Source of the DNA: Pseudomonas sessilinigenes
Lineage (GTDB): Bacteria > Pseudomonadota > Gammaproteobacteria > Pseudomonadales > Pseudomonadaceae
NCBI RefSeq assembly: GCF_003850565.1
Contig: NZ_CP027706.1
Location: forward strand, 4,960,001 to 5,024,000
Length of the DNA: 64,000 nucleotides
Reading direction: 5' to 3'
Positions 18,294-29,598 of the stretch are shown piece by piece. Below the pieces are notes generated by a model. It searched no databases, was not told where the DNA came from, and was given only the letters and a program-made list of their open reading frames with translations. The position numbers were made by a program, and so were the translations under genes. Position 1 is the stretch's first letter, and each line of letters starts with the position of its first letter.

Positions 18294-19736
18294 ATGAGCC
18301 ACGACTATTCAACGATCGCCAGCGAGTTGCTGCACAGCCTCGGTGGCGCCGACAACCTCGAGCAGGCGGCCCATTGCGTGACGCGCCTGCGCCTGGCCCT
18401 GAAGGACCCGAGCCGGGTCGACAGCGCCACGCTCAACCAGATCGACCTGGTCAAGGGCTCGTTCTTCACCGGCGGCCTGTTCCAGGTCGTGATCGGCCCC
18501 GGCGAGGTGGAAAAGGTCTACGCGGCGTTGCGCGAGCAGACCGGCCTTGCCGTCTCGACCATTGCCGATGTGAAGCACAAGGGCGCGCAGAAGGCCCACG
18601 CCATGCAGCGCCTGGTGCGGGTCTTCTCCGACGTGTTCATGCCGATCCTGCCGGCCCTGATCATCGCCGGGCTGCTGATGGGGGTGAACAACCTGCTGGC
18701 CGCCAAGGGCATGTTCATCGAAGGCAAGACCTTGCTTGAGGCCCATCCGGACCTGGACGGGTTGTGGAGCCTGATCAACCTGATGGCCAACACCTCCTTC
18801 GTGTTCCTGCCGGCCCTGGTGGGCTGGTCGGCGGCCAAGCGCTTTGGCGGCAGCGAGATCCTCGGCATCGTCCTGGGCCTGATGCTGGTCCACCCGGACC
18901 TGCTCAACGCCTGGAACTACGGCAAGGCCGTGGCCGGCCTGGATGGCCAGAGCCTGCCGTACTTCGACATCCTTGGCCTGTTCCAGATCGAGAAGGTCGG
19001 CTACCAGGGGCAGATCCTGCCGATCCTGCTGGCCGCCTACGTGATGAGCGTGATCGAGAAGTGGCTGCGGGCGAGGGTGCCCAATGCCATTACCCTGCTG
19101 GTGGTGCCCATCACCACCATCGTGGTCACCGGGGTGCTGGCCCTGGCGATCATTGGCCCGGTGACCCGTCACCTGGGGATCCTGATCACCGAGGGCGTGG
19201 TCACGCTGTTCGAGCTGGCGCCGATGGTGGGCGGGGCGATCTTCGGCCTGCTCTATGCGCCACTGGTGATCACCGGCATGCACCACATGTTCCTGGCGGT
19301 CGACCTGCAACTGATCTCTACCCAGGGCGGCACCTTCATCTGGCCGATGATCGTCATGTCCAACCTGGCCCAGGGCAGTGCCGCCCTGGCGGTATTCACC
19401 ATGAGCCGTAACGCCCGGGACCGCAGCATGGCCTCGACCTCGGCGGTCTCGGCGTATTTCGGCATTACCGAGCCGGCGATGTTCGGGGTCAACCTGCGCT
19501 ACAAGTTTCCGTTCTACGCCGCGCTGATCGGCTCGGCCCTGGGCAGCGTCGTTCTCTCGCTGAACAAGGTCCAGGCCTCGGCCATCGGTGTCGGCGGGCT
19601 GCCGGGATTCATCTCGATCATTCCCCAATACATCCCGATGTTCGTCGTTGGCATGGTCGTGGCCCTGGTGGTGCCCTTCGTCCTCACTTGCGGCCTGAGC
19701 CTGAAGATCATCCGTCCCGGTTACCGAGTGGCCTGA
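18294..19736 (+). CDS. treP: Trehalose-specific PTS enzyme IIBC
   Basis: 480 residues. The EIIB domain carries the phosphorylated Cys28 in AAHCVTRLRL; the EIIC domain has about ten membrane segments and the signature GITEPAMFGVNLRYKFPF. It imports trehalose as trehalose-6-phosphate. There is no EIIA domain, so the phosphoryl group must come from the EIIA part of the fusion encoded at 22837. The ATG at 18294 follows AGGTGGAAG; an upstream in-frame ATG (18255) gives no family similarity. Confidence 0.93.
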   Translation: MSHDYSTIASELLHSLGGADNLEQAAHCVTRLRLALKDPSRVDSATLNQIDLVKGSFFTGGLFQVVIGPGEVEKVYAALREQTGLAVSTIADVKHKGAQKAHAMQRLVRVFSDVFMPILPALIIAGLLMGVNNLLAAKGMFIEGKTLLEAHPDLDGLWSLINLMANTSFVFLPALVGWSAAKRFGGSEILGIVLGLMLVHPDLLNAWNYGKAVAGLDGQSLPYFDILGLFQIEKVGYQGQILPILLAAYVMSVIEKWLRARVPNAITLLVVPITTIVVTGVLALAIIGPVTRHLGILITEGVVTLFELAPMVGGAIFGLLYAPLVITGMHHMFLAVDLQLISTQGGTFIWPMIVMSNLAQGSAALAVFTMSRNARDRSMASTSAVSAYFGITEPAMFGVNLRYKFPFYAALIGSALGSVVLSLNKVQASAIGVGGLPGFISIIPQYIPMFVVGMVVALVVPFVLTCGLSLKIIRPGYRVA

Positions 19737-19788
19737 CCGGGCCAACAGGAGGCGGTGAATGCTTGTGCACTTTCCAAAGGAATTTCCC

Positions 19789-21438
19789 ATGCAAGACTGG
19801 CAGCGCTCGGTGATCTACCAGATCTACCCGAAAAGTTTTCACAGCCACTCAGGACAGGCCACCGGCGACCTGCTGGGCGTAGTAGACAAGCTCGACTATC
19901 TGCACTGGCTGGGGGTCGACTGCCTGTGGCTGACTCCGTTCCTGCGTTCGCCGCAGCGGGACAACGGCTATGACATCAGTGACTACTACGCCATCGATCC
20001 CAGCTACGGCAGCATGGCCGACTGCGAACTGTTGATCGCGGAGGCCGGCAAGCGCGGCATCAAGCTGATGCTCGACATCGTGGTCAACCACACTTCCATC
20101 GAGCACAGCTGGTTCCAGCAGGCCCGCAGCAGCCTGGACAACCCTTACCGGGACTTCTACATCTGGCGCGACGAGCCCAACAACTGGGAGTCCAAGTTCG
20201 GCGGCTCGGCCTGGGAGTACGAGGCGCAGACCGGCCAGTACTACCTGCACCTGTTCGATCACACCCAGGCCGATCTGAACTGGGACAACCCGCGGGTGCG
20301 CGCCGAAGTCTTCAAGATGATGCGCTTCTGGCGGGACAAGGGGGTCGGCGGCTTTCGCCTGGATGTGATCAACCTGATCTCCAAGCCGGCGGATTTTCCC
20401 GAAGACCAGAGCGACGGCCGACGTTTCTATACCGATGGCCCGAACGTCCATGAGTACCTGCAGGAGATGCATCGGGAGGTGTTCGCCGGCCACGACCTGG
20501 TGAATGTCGGCGAGATGTCCTCCACCCGCCTGGAGCACTGCATCCGCTACTCGAACCCGGAGTCGAAGGAGCTGTCGATGACCTTCAACTTCCATCACCT
20601 GAAGGTGGACTACCCCAACCAGCAGAAGTGGTTGCGGGCCGATTTCGACTTCCTCGAGCTCAAGCGCATTCTTTCCGATTGGCAATGCGGCATGCAGGCT
20701 GGTGGCGGTTGGAACGCGTTGTTCTGGTGCAATCACGACCAGCCTCGGGTGGTATCGCGGTTCGGCGATGACGGCGAGCATCGGGTGGTGTCGGCGAAGA
20801 TGCTGGCCACCGCCTTGCACCTGCTGCAGGGCACGCCCTTCGTCTACCAGGGCGAAGAGCTGGGCATGACCAATCCGCATTTCCAGCGCATCGAGCAATA
20901 CCGCGACGTCGAGACCCTGAACATCTACCGCCTCAAGCGCGAGGCTGGTGAAGACCCGCAACAGATCATGGCGGCGATCCAGCAGAAGTCCCGGGACAAC
21001 GGACGTACACCCATGCAGTGGAATGCCGGGGCCAACGCCGGCTTCAGCAGCGCCGAGCCCTGGATCGAGGTCGCAGCCAATGCCGACCGGATCAATGTCG
21101 AGGCGCAGCAAGAGGACCCGCAATCGGTGTTGCACCACTATCGTCGGTTGATCGCCTTGCGTCGGGAACAGGCGTTGATCCAGCACGGCATCTACCGCCA
21201 ATTGCTGCCCGACCACCCACAGCTCTGGATCTACGTGCGCGAAGGGCAGGGCGAGCGCCTGCTGGTGGTGAACAACTTCTATGGCGCGTCGTGCGAGGTC
21301 CAATTGCCGCCGCAGATTATCGCGCCGGGTATGCAACAGCGGCAGTTGATCAGCAACTACCTGGGCGATGTCGTGCGCAGCCGGCAGTTGCTGTTGCGGC
21401 CCTATGAGTCCTTCGTTCTGTACCTGGCCGACGCCTAG
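19789..21438 (+). CDS. treC: Trehalose-6-phosphate hydrolase (phosphotrehalase)
   Basis: 549 residues, GH13 family, like E. coli TreC (551). Motifs: DIVVNHTS, the nucleophile region GGFRLDVINLI (Asp near residue 190), the acid/base Glu in VNVGEMSS and the HDQPR motif. It splits trehalose-6-phosphate to glucose and glucose-6-phosphate in the cytoplasm. Start is unsettled: ATG 19789 has AAAGGAA and the usual N-terminus QDWQRSVIYQIYPKSF; in-frame ATG 19759 has a stronger AGGAGG at 19747 and would add ten residues. Confidence 0.94.
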   Translation: MQDWQRSVIYQIYPKSFHSHSGQATGDLLGVVDKLDYLHWLGVDCLWLTPFLRSPQRDNGYDISDYYAIDPSYGSMADCELLIAEAGKRGIKLMLDIVVNHTSIEHSWFQQARSSLDNPYRDFYIWRDEPNNWESKFGGSAWEYEAQTGQYYLHLFDHTQADLNWDNPRVRAEVFKMMRFWRDKGVGGFRLDVINLISKPADFPEDQSDGRRFYTDGPNVHEYLQEMHREVFAGHDLVNVGEMSSTRLEHCIRYSNPESKELSMTFNFHHLKVDYPNQQKWLRADFDFLELKRILSDWQCGMQAGGGWNALFWCNHDQPRVVSRFGDDGEHRVVSAKMLATALHLLQGTPFVYQGEELGMTNPHFQRIEQYRDVETLNIYRLKREAGEDPQQIMAAIQQKSRDNGRTPMQWNAGANAGFSSAEPWIEVAANADRINVEAQQEDPQSVLHHYRRLIALRREQALIQHGIYRQLLPDHPQLWIYVREGQGERLLVVNNFYGASCEVQLPPQIIAPGMQQRQLISNYLGDVVRSRQLLLRPYESFVLYLADA

Positions 21439-21441
21439 TAG

Positions 21442-22776
<1,335 letters not shown>

Positions 22777-22836
22777 GCGATGCTGTCGGGGCTCGCGCTC
22801 CATCGGCACTTCAAGGAATCAACAGCAGGTGACGTC

Positions 22837-25368
22837 ATGGCCATAACCCAACCCTTGCAATTGCTCGCGCCCCTGTCCGGGGTGCTGCTGCCCCTGGAGC
22901 AGGTGCCGGACCCGGTGTTCTCCAGCCGGGTGATCGGCGACGGCGTGTGCATCGACCCAACCTCCCAGACCCTTTGCGCGCCCCTGTCCGGGGTGGTCAG
23001 CAACCTGCAGCACAGTGGCCATGCGGTGAGCATTACCGGCGAGCAGGGCCAGCAGGTATTGATGCACATCGGGCTGGACACGGTGAACCTGGCGGGCAAG
23101 GGATTCACCTGCCTGGTCCATGAAGGCCAGCAGGTGGTGGCGGGACAGGCGCTGATCGAGTTCGACGCCGACTACCTGGCCCTGCATGCCCGCAGCCTGC
23201 TGACCCTGATGCTGGTGGTCAGCGGCGAGCCGGTGACCACGCTGGTGGACGATCGCCGGCTGGTGGAGCAGGGCCAGCCGCTGCTGCAGCTCGCTCCGGC
23301 GGCCCTGGGCGCTGTAGAGGACGCTGAGGCCGAGGGCGAGGCGCTGTTTTCCAAGCCGCTGATCCTGGGCAACCCCCAGGGCCTGCATGCGCGCCCGGCG
23401 GCCTTGCTGGCCCAGGCTGCCAAGGGTTTTGCCGCGAACATCTGCCTGCACCGGCGCACCGACTCGGCCAACGCCAAGTCCCTGGTATCGATCATGGCGT
23501 TGCAGACGGTCCAGGGCGATGCCTTGCAGGTCAGTGCCGTGGGTGCGGATGCCGAGCAGGCGATCCAGGCCCTGGTGGCGCTGCTGGCCTCCGGCTGTGG
23601 GGAGCAGGTCGCTGCGCTGCCCAAAGCCGTATCCCCAGCTGTATCGGATGCTGCCCCCGGGGCCATCCTGCGTGGGGTCTGTGCTTCACCGGGCTCGGCC
23701 TTCGGCCAGGTACTGCAGGTGGTGCCGCAGCGTTTGCAGATCATTGAACAGGCAGACAACCCGCAGCAGGAGCGCCAAGTCCTGGCGCGGGCCCTGCGCC
23801 AGGCCGCCAGTGCCCTGCAACAGCTGCGGGACGATGCCCCGGGTGAGGCGCAACAGAACATCTTCCGCGCGCACCAGGAGCTGCTGGACGACCCGAGCCT
23901 GCTGGAGCAGGCAGAGTCGCTGATTGCCAGCGGCAAGAGTGCCGCCTTTGCCTGGAACAGCGCCATCGAGGTCACCGCCGAGCTGTTCCAAAGCCTGGGC
24001 AGCAGCCTCTTGGCCGAGCGTGCGGTGGATCTGGCGGATGTTGGCCAGCGGGTACTGGAGCTGATTCTTGGCGTGCAGGAACAGGCCCTGGACCTGCCGG
24101 ACCAGGCCATCCTGGTGGCCGAGCAATTGACCCCTTCGCAAACCGCGAGCCTGGATACCACCAGGGTGCTGGGTTTTGTCACCGTGGGCGGCGGCGCCAC
24201 CAGCCATGTGGCGATCCTGGCCCGAGCCCTGGGGCTGCCGGCGCTCTGTGGCCTGTCGCCCCAGGTACTGTCACTGGCCGACGGTACGCCGGTACTGCTG
24301 GACGCCGACCGTGGCGAACTGCACCGGGACCCGGAGCCGCAGTTGCTGCGGCAATTGGCTACCCAGCGCGAACAACAACGCCAGCGCCAGCACCGGGACC
24401 TGGCCCAGGCGGCGCTGCCGGCGGTAACCCTCGATGGTCATCACCTTGAGGTCACGGCCAATATTGCCTGCCTGGCGGAGGCCGAGCAGGCCGTCAGCCT
24501 GGGGGGCGATGGTGTCGGCCTGTTGCGTTCGGAGTTTCTCTACCAGGACCGTACCCAGGCGCCGAGCCCGCAGGAACAGGCAGCTACTTATCAGGCCATC
24601 GCCCAGGCCCTGGGGCCCGAACGCAACCTGGTGGTGCGGACCCTGGATGTGGGCGGCGACAAACCCCTGGCCTATGTACCGATGGACAGCGAGGCCAACC
24701 CCTTTCTCGGCCTGCGCGGCATTCGCCTGTGCCTGGCGCGTCCGGAGCTGTTGCAGGAGCAATTCCGGGCGATCCTGGCCAGTGCCGGGCAGGCCCGCTT
24801 GCACATCATGTTGCCGATGGTCAGCCAGCTCGCGGAGCTGCGCCAGGCGCGCCAGTTGCTGGAGCAGGAGGTCCAGGCCCTGGGGCTCGCGCAATCGCCC
24901 AAGCTGGGAATCATGATCGAGGTACCGTCGGCGGCGTTGCTGGCGGATCGTTTTGCCCCGGAGGTGGATTTCTTCTCCATCGGTACCAACGACCTGACCC
25001 AGTACACCCTGGCCATGGACCGCGATCACCCGCGCCTGGCCAGCCAGGCCGACAGCTTCCACCCGGCGGTGCTGCGCCTGATCGCCACCACGGTCCGGGC
25101 TGCCCATGCCCACGGCAAGTGGGTCGGTGTGTGCGGTGCGCTGGCTTCTGAAACCCTGGCGGTGCCGCTGTTGCTGGGCCTGGGGGTGGATGAGTTGTCG
25201 GTGAGCGTGCCGCTGATCCCGGCCATCAAGGCCCGGGTGCGGGAGCTGGACCTGGTCCAGTGCCAGGCGTTGGCCGCGCGTATCGTCGATCTGGAGGATG
25301 CTGCCCAGGTGCGTGAATGCCTGCACCGCCAGCCGCTTGCTGCTCACTCACCGGTCCTGGAGAACTGA
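22837..25368 (+). CDS. PTS fusion protein EIIA-HPr-EI
   Basis: 843 residues containing three phosphotransfer modules in order: EIIA of the glucose type (residues 1-150, active His77 in VLMHIGLD), HPr (about 172-260, His184 in GLHARPA) and enzyme I (about 275-843, His457 in GGGATSHVAILA; C-terminal VGVCGALASE near the PEP site). It can move phosphate from PEP to the EIIBC trehalose permease without the general PTS proteins. Same architecture as the NagF/FruB-type fusions of Pseudomonas. ATG 22837 starts the EIIA domain cleanly. Confidence 0.94.
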   Translation: MAITQPLQLLAPLSGVLLPLEQVPDPVFSSRVIGDGVCIDPTSQTLCAPLSGVVSNLQHSGHAVSITGEQGQQVLMHIGLDTVNLAGKGFTCLVHEGQQVVAGQALIEFDADYLALHARSLLTLMLVVSGEPVTTLVDDRRLVEQGQPLLQLAPAALGAVEDAEAEGEALFSKPLILGNPQGLHARPAALLAQAAKGFAANICLHRRTDSANAKSLVSIMALQTVQGDALQVSAVGADAEQAIQALVALLASGCGEQVAALPKAVSPAVSDAAPGAILRGVCASPGSAFGQVLQVVPQRLQIIEQADNPQQERQVLARALRQAASALQQLRDDAPGEAQQNIFRAHQELLDDPSLLEQAESLIASGKSAAFAWNSAIEVTAELFQSLGSSLLAERAVDLADVGQRVLELILGVQEQALDLPDQAILVAEQLTPSQTASLDTTRVLGFVTVGGGATSHVAILARALGLPALCGLSPQVLSLADGTPVLLDADRGELHRDPEPQLLRQLATQREQQRQRQHRDLAQAALPAVTLDGHHLEVTANIACLAEAEQAVSLGGDGVGLLRSEFLYQDRTQAPSPQEQAATYQAIAQALGPERNLVVRTLDVGGDKPLAYVPMDSEANPFLGLRGIRLCLARPELLQEQFRAILASAGQARLHIMLPMVSQLAELRQARQLLEQEVQALGLAQSPKLGIMIEVPSAALLADRFAPEVDFFSIGTNDLTQYTLAMDRDHPRLASQADSFHPAVLRLIATTVRAAHAHGKWVGVCGALASETLAVPLLLGLGVDELSVSVPLIPAIKARVRELDLVQCQALAARIVDLEDAAQVRECLHRQPLAAHSPVLEN

Positions 25369-25370
25369 AG

Positions 25371-25661
25371 ATGTTCGAGAAACTACAGCGGGCGTTCTGG
25401 AAAGCCCTGACCCCGGACCTGGTGCCCGACCAGCCGAAAGCGCCCAAGGCTGGCGGTCATGCCCTGGATGAACCGACGCTGGCGGCATTGGGCGGACATG
25501 CCAATATCAAGAGCCAGCAATGGCTGGCCCTGACCCGGTTGCGCCTGGAGCTGCATGACCCGCAATTGCTCGACAGCACTGCCCTGCAAAGGGCAGGGGT
25601 GCCGGCGGTGATGCCCCTGGCGGGCGGCGTGGTGCACCTGTTGTTGGGGTTGCGCGACTGA
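25371..25661 (+). CDS. Cysteine-less EIIB-like PTS protein
   Basis: 96 residues. The second half aligns by eye with a glucose-family EIIB domain: LGGHANIKSQQWLALTRLRL, then DPQLLDSTALQRAGVPAV and GGVVHLLLG. The TRLRL signature is kept, but the position of the phosphorylated cysteine (C in ACVTRLR) is Ala53, and the protein contains no cysteine. The N-terminal 35 residues are a charged helix plus linker. It starts 2 nt after the fusion gene and is the last gene of the trehalose operon. It cannot carry phosphate in the usual way; a regulatory or scaffolding role is inferred. Confidence 0.75.
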   Translation: MFEKLQRAFWKALTPDLVPDQPKAPKAGGHALDEPTLAALGGHANIKSQQWLALTRLRLELHDPQLLDSTALQRAGVPAVMPLAGGVVHLLLGLRD

Positions 25662-25788
25662 GCGCAGCCACGGCCCTGCATCTGCGTCCCGTCGCCGCGC
25701 CGGCCTTACTGTTTCTCAACTGCGGGTGTATCGTATTTGCCTTTTTGCGGGCCCGGGTCCGCGGCAGATACGTGAGGTAGTTGAGTCC

Positions 25789-27171
25789 ATGTCCTTTACC
25801 CGTCGACAAATACTCGGTGGTCTGGCCGGTCTGGTGGTGGTTGGCGTGGGCGCCGGCGGTGCGTCGCGATACTGGCTGGGCAAGGTTGCGGACGACAATG
25901 CCGGGCACGACTACGAGCTGATTGCCGCTCCGTTGGATGTCGAACTGGTAGCGGGTTTCAAGACCCAGGCCTGGGCTTTCGGGCCGTCGGCGCCGGGCAC
26001 AGAATTGCGGGTTCGCCAGGGCACCTGGTTGCGGGTGCGTTTCATCAACCACCTGCCGGTAGAAACCACCATTCATTGGCACGGCATCCGCCTGCCGCTG
26101 GAAATGGACGGCGTGCCCTACGTCTCGCAACTGCCGGTCAAGCCGGGCGAATTCTTCGACTACAAATTCCGCGTGCCGGATGCCGGCAGCTACTGGTACC
26201 ACCCCCACGTCAGCAGCTCCGAAGAGCTGGGGCGGGGGCTGGTGGGCCCGCTGATCGTCGAGGAGCGCGAGCCGACCGGCTTCAAGCATGAGCGCACCCT
26301 GAGCCTGAAGACCTGGCACGTGGACGAGCAGGGCGCCTGGATGCCCTTCAGCGTACCGCGCGAGGCCGCGCGCAATGGCACCGCGGGGCGCCTGATCACC
26401 ATCAACGGCCAGGCCGAGGCGGTGACCGAGCTGCCGGCCGGGCAGGTGGTGCGGGTGCGCCTGCTGAACCTGGACAACACCTGGACCTATCGCCTGAACC
26501 TCAAGGGCAACTGCGAGGCGATGATCTACGCCCTCGACGGCAACCCGATCACCCCGCGCCCGCTGGACGACGATTATTGGCTGGGACCGGGCATGCGCAT
26601 CTGCCTGGCCATTCGCATTCCCGAGGCGGGCGAGGAGATTTCCCTGCGCGATGGTTTCGTGCGCCTGGGCACTCTGCGCTCGGTAGCCAGCAGCGAAGCC
26701 CCGGGCGACTGGCCCAAGGCGCTGCCGGCCAACCCCATCGCCGAACCGGACCTGGAAAAGGCCGAGAAGCTCAACTTCAATTTCGAGTGGGCCGGCAAGG
26801 TCTCGGTGAATACCGAGAACGGCAAGCCGCCGAGCCTGTGGCAGATCAACGGCCAGGCCTGGGATATCACCGACAAGACCTGCGCCGATCGCCCGATCGC
26901 CACCTTGAAGAAGGGCAAGAGCTACATCTTCGAGCTCAAGAACATGACCCAGTACCAGCACCCGATCCACCTGCACGGCATGAGCTTCAAGGTGATCGCT
27001 TCCAATCGCCGCAAGATCGTCGAGCCCTGGTTCACCGACACCTACCTGCTGGGCAAGAACGAACGCGCCCAGGTGGCGCTGGTGGCCGATAGCCCGGGCA
27101 CCTGGATGTTCCATTGCCATGTGATCGACCACATGGAAACCGGCCTGATGGCCGCGATCGAGGTGGTGTGA
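25789..27171 (+). CDS. Periplasmic multicopper oxidase with Tat signal
   Basis: 460 residues. N-terminal twin-arginine signal FTRRQILGGLAG. Four copper-binding blocks are present: HWHGIRLP, YWYHPHVSSSE, HPIHLHGMSF and FHCHVIDHMETGLM (type 1 Cys plus type 3 His). Such enzymes oxidise cuprous copper or phenolics with oxygen. The stop overlaps the tadA start by one base. In P. aeruginosa a metallo-oxidoreductase and tadA sit next to guaA, so the 11 kb before this gene look inserted. ATG 25789 is chosen to place the Tat motif at the N-terminus. Confidence 0.93.
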   Translation: MSFTRRQILGGLAGLVVVGVGAGGASRYWLGKVADDNAGHDYELIAAPLDVELVAGFKTQAWAFGPSAPGTELRVRQGTWLRVRFINHLPVETTIHWHGIRLPLEMDGVPYVSQLPVKPGEFFDYKFRVPDAGSYWYHPHVSSSEELGRGLVGPLIVEEREPTGFKHERTLSLKTWHVDEQGAWMPFSVPREAARNGTAGRLITINGQAEAVTELPAGQVVRVRLLNLDNTWTYRLNLKGNCEAMIYALDGNPITPRPLDDDYWLGPGMRICLAIRIPEAGEEISLRDGFVRLGTLRSVASSEAPGDWPKALPANPIAEPDLEKAEKLNFNFEWAGKVSVNTENGKPPSLWQINGQAWDITDKTCADRPIATLKKGKSYIFELKNMTQYQHPIHLHGMSFKVIASNRRKIVEPWFTDTYLLGKNERAQVALVADSPGTWMFHCHVIDHMETGLMAAIEVV

Positions 27172-27665
27172 TGCGCCAGATTCGCCCGGCGTCGATCATC
27201 GATCGCAGCCGCGACCAGGAGTTCATGCGCGAGGCCCTGGCCCTGGCTACCCAGGGGGCCGCCCTTGGGGAGGTTCCCGTGGGTGCGGTGCTGGTGCTCG
27301 ATGGGCAGGTCATCGGTCGCGGCTACAACTGCCCGATCAGCGGTAGCGACCCCAGCGCCCATGCCGAGATGGTGGCCATTCGCGCCGCGGCCCAGGCAGT
27401 GAGCAACTACCGCCTGCCGGGCAGTACCCTGTACGTCACCCTGGAGCCCTGCAGCATGTGTGCCGGGCTGATCGTCCATTCGCGCATCGCGCGGGTGGTC
27501 TACGGCGCTTTGGAGCCCAAGGCGGGCATCGTGCAGAGCCAGGGACAGTTCTTCACCCAGGGGTTTCTCAACCACCGGGTGCTGTACGAGGGCGGGGTAC
27601 TGGCCGAGGAGTGCGGCACGGTGCTCAGCGAGTTCTTCAAGGCACGGCGGGCCAGCCGCGACTGA
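27171..27665 (+). CDS. tadA: tRNA adenosine(34) deaminase
   Basis: 164 residues, CDA fold. Zinc ligands and catalytic Glu are in SAHAEMVA, and the PCSMC pair lies near residue 103. It makes inosine 34 in tRNA-Arg(ACG). It overlaps the multicopper oxidase stop (TGATG), indicating coupling. Confidence 0.95.
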   Translation: MRQIRPASIIDRSRDQEFMREALALATQGAALGEVPVGAVLVLDGQVIGRGYNCPISGSDPSAHAEMVAIRAAAQAVSNYRLPGSTLYVTLEPCSMCAGLIVHSRIARVVYGALEPKAGIVQSQGQFFTQGFLNHRVLYEGGVLAEECGTVLSEFFKARRASRD

Positions 27666-27676
27666 ACACCACCCCT

Positions 27677-27780
27677 GCCGGAGCGAAGCTTGCTCGCGAT
27701 GACATCAGCCCGGGCATGCTCACCTTGAATCGGGCTTGATGTTCGATATCGCTATCGCGGGCCAGCCTCGCATCCTACGG
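27677..27780. repeat. REP-type palindromic pair
   Basis: GCCGGAGCGAAGCTTGCTCGCGATGA on one side and ATCGCGGGCCAGCCTCGCATCCTACGG on the other are diverged, opposed copies of a Pseudomonas REP sequence. This fills the gap between tadA and cmoB (convergent). Confidence 0.65.
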
Positions 27781-27791
27781 ATACGGGGGAT

Positions 27792-28748
27792 TCATTTCCT
27801 GGCGACGATCACGGCGCGCATCGGCGCCGGCAGGCCTTCGATGGTCTTGCTGTGGTCGTCGGGGTCGAGGAAGTCGCTCAGGGACTGGTACTTCATCCAC
27901 TCGGTGGCCCGCTGTTCCTGCACGCTGGTCAGGCTGACATCCACGCAGCGCACGTCGCTGAACCCGGCGCGCCGCAGCCACAGCTCCAGGGCCGGTACCG
28001 ACGGCAGGAACCACACGTTGCGCATCTGTGCGTAGCGGTCTTCCGGCACCAGTACCTGCTGCTGGTCGCCTTCGACCACCAGGGTCTCCAGCACCAGTTC
28101 GCCCCCCTTGACCAGGCAGTCCTTGAGCGCCAGCAGGTGCTCGATGGGCGAGCGGCGGTGGTAGAACACCCCCATGGAGAACACGGTGTCGAACCCTTCG
28201 AGATTCGACGGCAGGTCCTCGAAGGGGAACGGCAGGTGCCAGGCCTTGGGTTGTTCCAGGTAGCGCTGCACCGCCTGGAACTGGCAGAAGAACAGCCAAT
28301 TCGGATCGACGCCGATCACGCTGTCGGCGCCAGCGCCGAGCATGCGCCACATGTAGTAGCCATTGCCGCAGCCGACGTCGAGGATGCGCTTGCCCTGCAG
28401 GTCAAGGTGCGGCGCGACCCGCGACCACTTCCAGTCCGAGCGCCATTCGGTATCCACATGCACGCCGAACAGGTCGAACGGGCCCTTGCGCCAAGGGCTC
28501 AGGCCCATCAGGGCAGTGCGCATCCGCTCGCGGGTCGCGGTGTCGCAATCAGTGTCCAGGACCAGGCCGTTGAGCAAGTCGATTTTACTGGGGCGCACAT
28601 TCGGCAGGGCGTCCAGGGCACTTTGCCAGCGGGCCAGGTCGCCATGGCCCTTTTCCATCTTGGCATCGAGTTGCGCTTGCAGGCCCTGGGCCCAGACGGC
28701 CAGGGGAGTGCCCACCAGATGGCGGGCCAGGGGGGATAGATCGATCAT
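27792..28748 (-). CDS. cmoB: tRNA U34 carboxymethyltransferase
   Basis: 318 residues. Rossmann SAM/Cx-SAM domain with [19 protein letters not shown] motif ([16 protein letters not shown] near residue 120). It transfers the carboxymethyl group of carboxy-SAM to 5-hydroxyuridine 34. Its ATG overlaps the cmoA stop by four bases, so CmoA product and consumer are translated together. Confidence 0.96.
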   Translation of the reverse strand: MIDLSPLARHLVGTPLAVWAQGLQAQLDAKMEKGHGDLARWQSALDALPNVRPSKIDLLNGLVLDTDCDTATRERMRTALMGLSPWRKGPFDLFGVHVDTEWRSDWKWSRVAPHLDLQGKRILDVGCGNGYYMWRMLGAGADSVIGVDPNWLFFCQFQAVQRYLEQPKAWHLPFPFEDLPSNLEGFDTVFSMGVFYHRRSPIEHLLALKDCLVKGGELVLETLVVEGDQQQVLVPEDRYAQMRNVWFLPSVPALELWLRRAGFSDVRCVDVSLTSVQEQRATEWMKYQSLSDFLDPDDHSKTIEGLPAPMRAVIVARK

Positions 28749-29488
28749 GGCAGGGCAATCAACGAAGCAAAGTTAAGGCATTGGAACCACGGCACGACTT
28801 TCGAGAAACCGGCGGCCAGCAGGCGCTCGCGGTGTTCCTCGAGGCTGTCGGGCTTCATGACATTCTCGATGGCACTGCGTTTCTGGGCGATCTCCAACTC
28901 GCTGTAGCCGTTGGCGCGCTTGAAGGCGACGTGCAGGTCGGTGAGCAGCTCATGCTCCTGGGCGTCGTTGAAGCGCAGCTTTTCCGAGAGGATCAGGGCG
29001 CCGCCGGGCAGCAGTGCCTGACGGATGCGCGTCAGCAGTGCCTGGCGCTGTTCAGGGGCGATGAACTGCAAGGTGAAGTTCATCGCCACCACCGAGGCCG
29101 GCTGGAAGTCCAGGGCCAGGATGTCACCCTCGATCACCTGCACGGGCAGCAACTCCTGGAACATCGAGTCCTGGCCGTTGAGGTACTCCCGGCAGCGCTC
29201 GACCATGGCCGCCGAGTTGTCCACGGCGATCACCCGGCAGCCGTCGCTGCGCACATGGCGACGCAGGGCCTGGGTCACCGCTCCGAGGGAGGCGCCGAGG
29301 TCGTAGAGCACGCTGTTGGGCTGGGCGAACTGCGCCGCCAGGACCCCGAGGTTCTCGACGATGGTCGGGTAGCCGGGTACCGAGCGCTTGATCATGTCCG
29401 GGAAGACTCGCACCACATCTTCGTTGAAGGCGAAGTCGGGCACTTGGGCCAGAGGCTGGGCGAATAGGCGATCGGGTTCTTTGCTCAC
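28745..29488 (-). CDS. cmoA: Carboxy-S-adenosyl-L-methionine synthase
   Basis: 247 residues counted from GTG 29488 ([19 protein letters not shown]), which matches the family length; the open frame extends upstream without similarity. SAM fold with YDLGASLGA and MNFTLQFI. It makes carboxy-SAM from prephenate and SAM for cmoB. The rare GTG start is the best fit because no suitable ATG is near. Confidence 0.95.
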   Translation of the reverse strand: MSKEPDRLFAQPLAQVPDFAFNEDVVRVFPDMIKRSVPGYPTIVENLGVLAAQFAQPNSVLYDLGASLGAVTQALRRHVRSDGCRVIAVDNSAAMVERCREYLNGQDSMFQELLPVQVIEGDILALDFQPASVVAMNFTLQFIAPEQRQALLTRIRQALLPGGALILSEKLRFNDAQEHELLTDLHVAFKRANGYSELEIAQKRSAIENVMKPDSLEEHRERLLAAGFSKVVPWFQCLNFASLIALP

Positions 29489-29598
29489 GGCGGTTCCGGT
29501 GCTGGCGATAAAAAAGAGGGGCGGCATTGTAGCCGCTGCGGCCCGTTGCGATAAGGCCTGGGGGACCGGGGGCGGCACCGGGTGTCGCCCCTGCGCGG

